Shown here in pieces: positions 60,853 to 64,000 of a stretch of DNA of 64,000 nucleotides (position 1 is the first letter of the stretch; every line of letters begins with the position of its first letter). The stretch comes from Nemopilema nomurai. Its lineage: Eukaryota; Cnidaria; Scyphozoa; Rhizostomeae; Rhizostomatidae. The stretch covers positions 62,001 to 126,000 of the forward strand of contig ML133458.1 in the NCBI GenBank assembly GCA_003864495.1, read 5' to 3'. Below the pieces are notes generated by a model. The model did not search any database. It saw only the letters and a list, made by a program, of their open reading frames with translations, and was not told the DNA's origin. The position numbers and the translations under genes are program-made.

Positions 60853-60963
60853 ATGACTTTACTAGTTTGGTTCATTTTGTTGACCATCAATGCCTGCAGC
60901 GTATTGACGCTGCCAGTTGACTATAGTATCAGCACCACCAGCATGTCAACAGACCAAGTCATG
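60853..60963 (+). CDS. Signal-peptide first exon of a secreted or membrane protein
   Basis: From the ATG at 60853 the exon reads MTLLVWFILLTINACSVLTL, a strong hydrophobic signal peptide. It is followed by a short Ser/Thr-rich stretch (STTSMSTDQVM). It ends exactly at ATG|GTAAGG, a good donor, after 37 codons in phase 0. No downstream exon was recognised up to 64000, so the rest of the gene is either beyond the window or in exons too small to see. The open frame begins slightly earlier at a non-ATG codon; the ATG at 60853 is preferred. Confidence 0.45.
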
Positions 60964-63900
60964 GTAAGGCAATTCTTTACGCCTTTATGCACGTATGCCT
61001 TTATGTATTATACATATGTATATTCAAGATCCTTGAGTAGTACTCAATGAGTACCTATAGAGAAACTCCACCTGTGGTAGGTTCCTTTTAAGACTTTTGA
61101 CTTGGACCGAGGGTACAGTTTAGAAATGGTTGAATTCAAAGAGCTGAGGCAAATGAGAAATAAGCGTGTTCATTAAATATCGGTCTTTGTTACTTGTAAG
61201 GTAAGGAGTAGTTAAAGGGTAAACTGAGGAGAAATTAGGGGGCAGAATAGAGTGGGTAAGTTTAGGGAAAGGCTGGATAGTCCAATAAGCCCCTTTCACA
61301 AAACATGGGCCTCGCAAGAATTAAGGCAAACTAAAGAGATTTTGAACATAACATGGAAAATATAGGATATTCGAGGTGGCCTTTTACTTCAAGGACATCG
61401 AATTTGAGAAATATCAGGCCGTATAAACTGCCCAACTGTATATTTGTGTATATTCAAATGTTGTTGATATTGAAAGAGTTGATTTATTATTGATTATGTC
61501 AAATGTTCTGGGACCAAAGCTGTTCTAGATATCGAATATTTTAAAAGCTGTTTAACTTCCCAAACCTTAGTTGACAAACATTAGTGTATATTTCTGGAGA
61601 TAGTAGATGATCCTGATTTTCTATCATCGTTTTCTGTGTTTTAAGGCTACGCAATTTTGCCACAGTAATAAATCATCCCAGCCTGCTTGCAAAGAGTCGT
61701 TAGGCTAATTAATTTGCATCTCGAAGGTCAAAGCAAGACTCTCCATGTGTTTCGTGGTGATTTAGGCGGAATTGCATGAAAAAACACTGATAACTTTTCA
61801 CGCAAGCAAATCACATCCTGTTTTTTGAAAGAATCATAACAAGGTTGAGATATCCCAAGGATTCTCAGTCAACAAATACTATTCTGTGCTTGGCCCTGTG
61901 ATTGCCTTGTGATTTTCTCGGATGGCAGTGCTGCAGTATGACAAACTTCATTGACGGGGCTTGCAGGATAAAAACTGACCCAAGGCGACGGGTCAATAAA
62001 TAGATTTGCCAACGCCACAGCGAGAGAGCTTCACGACTAACACAAGATTGCTTCATGCAGAGTTCCGCCAATTTCTAGGGAGATTCTGACATTTATCAAT
62101 CAAACGAGAAGACCTCCCATTAGAAATTTTTTTCAAAATTCTGTGTTCAAACCTTAATTGAAAGTCATTTTTCTTCGGTTCCTTGTTCAGTCAACTTTGC
62201 ACTTGGGATTCGCATTTATGGCATCTTACACCCACCTTTCCGTAGTTTTACTCCGTTACGCCAGCATAATTGTGCATTATGTATTTTCACGGCTGCAAAA
62301 AGCAGGCTCTTTTATTTTCATCAACTTTTCAACTGTATCATCTTTTCAAGTCTATGAAATTAAGTTAGCCCCCTCGCGTGTTCTCTAAATTACAGATCTG
62401 CTAGCAATGGTAAAGCTTATTCTAAACATTGCACTGGGCAAATAGAATAATGAGGAGGACAGTGATTGTATGACAAATCATTTTTTATGACTACTGCGTT
62501 TGCAAATTTTGCACTATGGACAAGGCGAAACGTTATTCTCTATGCGTCACAAGCCGACATTTTCGAAGAATTTCCTCTTATTTCCTTGTGAAATGACATA
62601 GTGGTTCCTAGCGACGGGTAGGCGACCTCTTAGAAGGCGAATGAATGGCTAAACAGGTGTTAGCCTAGATTAACCAATGAATGGAATCAAAGGTGACCGA
62701 CGGCTTCGTCTCTTGTCGCCAAGGGCTTAGACCCTATCGTATGGTGTGACTGTCCCTCTGGGTCTAGCAGACAGGAATGACCCGGCAAATAGCCCATAGG
62801 TCTACCCTACATACAGTTATGTCCGAGCAATCGAATCACAAGACAATCATGAGCCATCCCATTGCGTATCAGTTATTAAACCTAGAACTTCCTCTTGGCC
62901 GCTAGACGAAGCGGCAGCATTGGAGATGTTTGTTTTCCAGCTTCGGTGAGGGGAGCGAGACAGCATTGTTAGGGTATGTAGACACGATTTCTATAGGAAA
63001 ACACCACCGACCGACCGATTGCCTTGGCCAATAAACCTTAACTGGACTCGTATTAGAAGCCAGGACTTCCATGTCATTGGCATTCCTTCATTAATTATCC
63101 CATTGATACAGAAAAAGGGGAGGGCTGCGAAAGATACTTGTGGCGCTGGAAATGGGCATTCTCCCCTGGGGAATGTCAATGATCCTCTCTAAAACAAGCG
63201 ATGATTCCTTTTCAACGTACATTCTACCCGCGATTTTCGGTGACGAAGCAACACTCTCCCATCCTAACTCTTTCTCTACCCCCCAATTTTCGCAGGACCT
63301 TGCTATGCGGAACTTGTTCTACTGACCCTGCCTTAGATACTCTTCAGCTACGTATGAATGGTCGTACGTGCTTGTACATGCTACTATATTTTCGACTTTA
63401 CACATAGGAAATATGTCAATTTAGAATGGAATTTCCTCAGCATAAACCTCTATCCGTTAAGACTATACTGCAGTTTGGTGTGAAACCCGGTCTTACCAAA
63501 GCTAAAAGCCGACTTCTGGCGTCAATTTTGACCTGCAGGCAACACGAGGCCACTTCAAGGGCAGGGGGCCCTTTTCCTATCTTCTTTGGTCAAAAATCCA
63601 TATACAGTAATGCACTACTGTGCTAGATTTGACACAGGTTGCAGCCCCTGGCAATATTTAGCAACTTCGAAGGTGGAAAATGAATAACGGGAAAATGCCC
63701 TAAGAGGAAACGATGATAGATTTTGAGTATGCGCGGGCACCCGAATCGCCTGCGCCATCAAGCGCTTAGGAGTTATAATAGTAAGAGCTTATCAATAGAA
63801 GTCAGGTTGTCGAGAGCTTGGGTAGTTTGAAAACAGATTTGATTGGAATTAGTTGAAGCATTCCAATGGTAAGCAAGTGCGGAAAGAAGTTCAGCAATTA

Positions 63901-64000
63901 ATCTGATTTGAATTCATCTATTTCGCAATCAATCAGCATGTATGACTGGTCTTAATGATTAACTGCCTCTAAAAACATTCTTAACATCCGAGTTTTCTGT
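60964..64000. other. Presumed intron or intergenic sequence, nothing recognised
   Basis: After the signal-peptide exon no exon with matching phase, motif or repeat was found on either strand. Several short frames exist (62158-62388, 63140-63325, 63426-63626), but they show no family signature. Confidence 0.35.

Overview
The window is animal nuclear DNA. It is AT-rich, its genes are split by many short introns with GT-AG ends, and the proteins I could assemble are animal families (TOPBP1, SMYD5, GDPD1-like). Repeat remnants and MITE-like hairpins fill the introns and gaps. The protein set and texture suggest an invertebrate, and my guess is a cnidarian (anthozoan-like). That lineage call is inference, not something the sequence proves. 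There are no bacterial operons, rRNA genes or CRISPR arrays.

Layout. Five genes are assembled in full, all on the minus strand: a lectin-type membrane receptor with a tyrosine-rich tail (1672-5729, 6 exons), a GDPD1/GDPD3-like glycerophosphodiesterase (15379-21513, 11 exons), TOPBP1 (22586-33168, 14 exons), SMYD5 (34668-40238, 11 exons) and a cholesterol-oxidase-like GMC flavoprotein (44475-51890, 7 exons). The first coding exon of a PCED1-like gene, also minus, lies at 188-263 and runs off the left edge. On the plus strand, a signal-peptide exon at 60853-60963 looks like the start of a gene that continues to the right. I rebuilt the exon structures by following reading frame and splice phase from exon to exon; summed lengths are whole codons in all five full genes (in TOPBP1 only with a 5-nt donor shift at one junction).

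Gene-poor stretches are 5.7-15.4 kb, 40.2-44.5 kb, 51.9-60.8 kb and 61-64 kb. They hold a long inverted repeat with ~1-kb arms (8184-10264), the 3' end of a decayed non-LTR reverse transcriptase (about 40941-41218), two MITE-like hairpins (17789-18065, inside a GDPD1 intron, and 53469-53663), an AT-rich minisatellite (57435-57675), G- and C-rich low-complexity tracts, and four copies of a short dispersed repeat.

The genes do not form one pathway. TOPBP1 acts in replication and the DNA damage checkpoint, SMYD5 is a protein lysine methyltransferase, GDPD1 is a membrane lysophospholipase D, and the flavoprotein probably oxidises a sterol or similar alcohol. The two most unusual items are the lectin receptor, whose cytoplasmic tail carries many possible SH2-docking tyrosines and a 14-3-3 motif, and the cholesterol-oxidase homologue, whose first exon encodes a probable myristoyl/palmitoyl membrane anchor.
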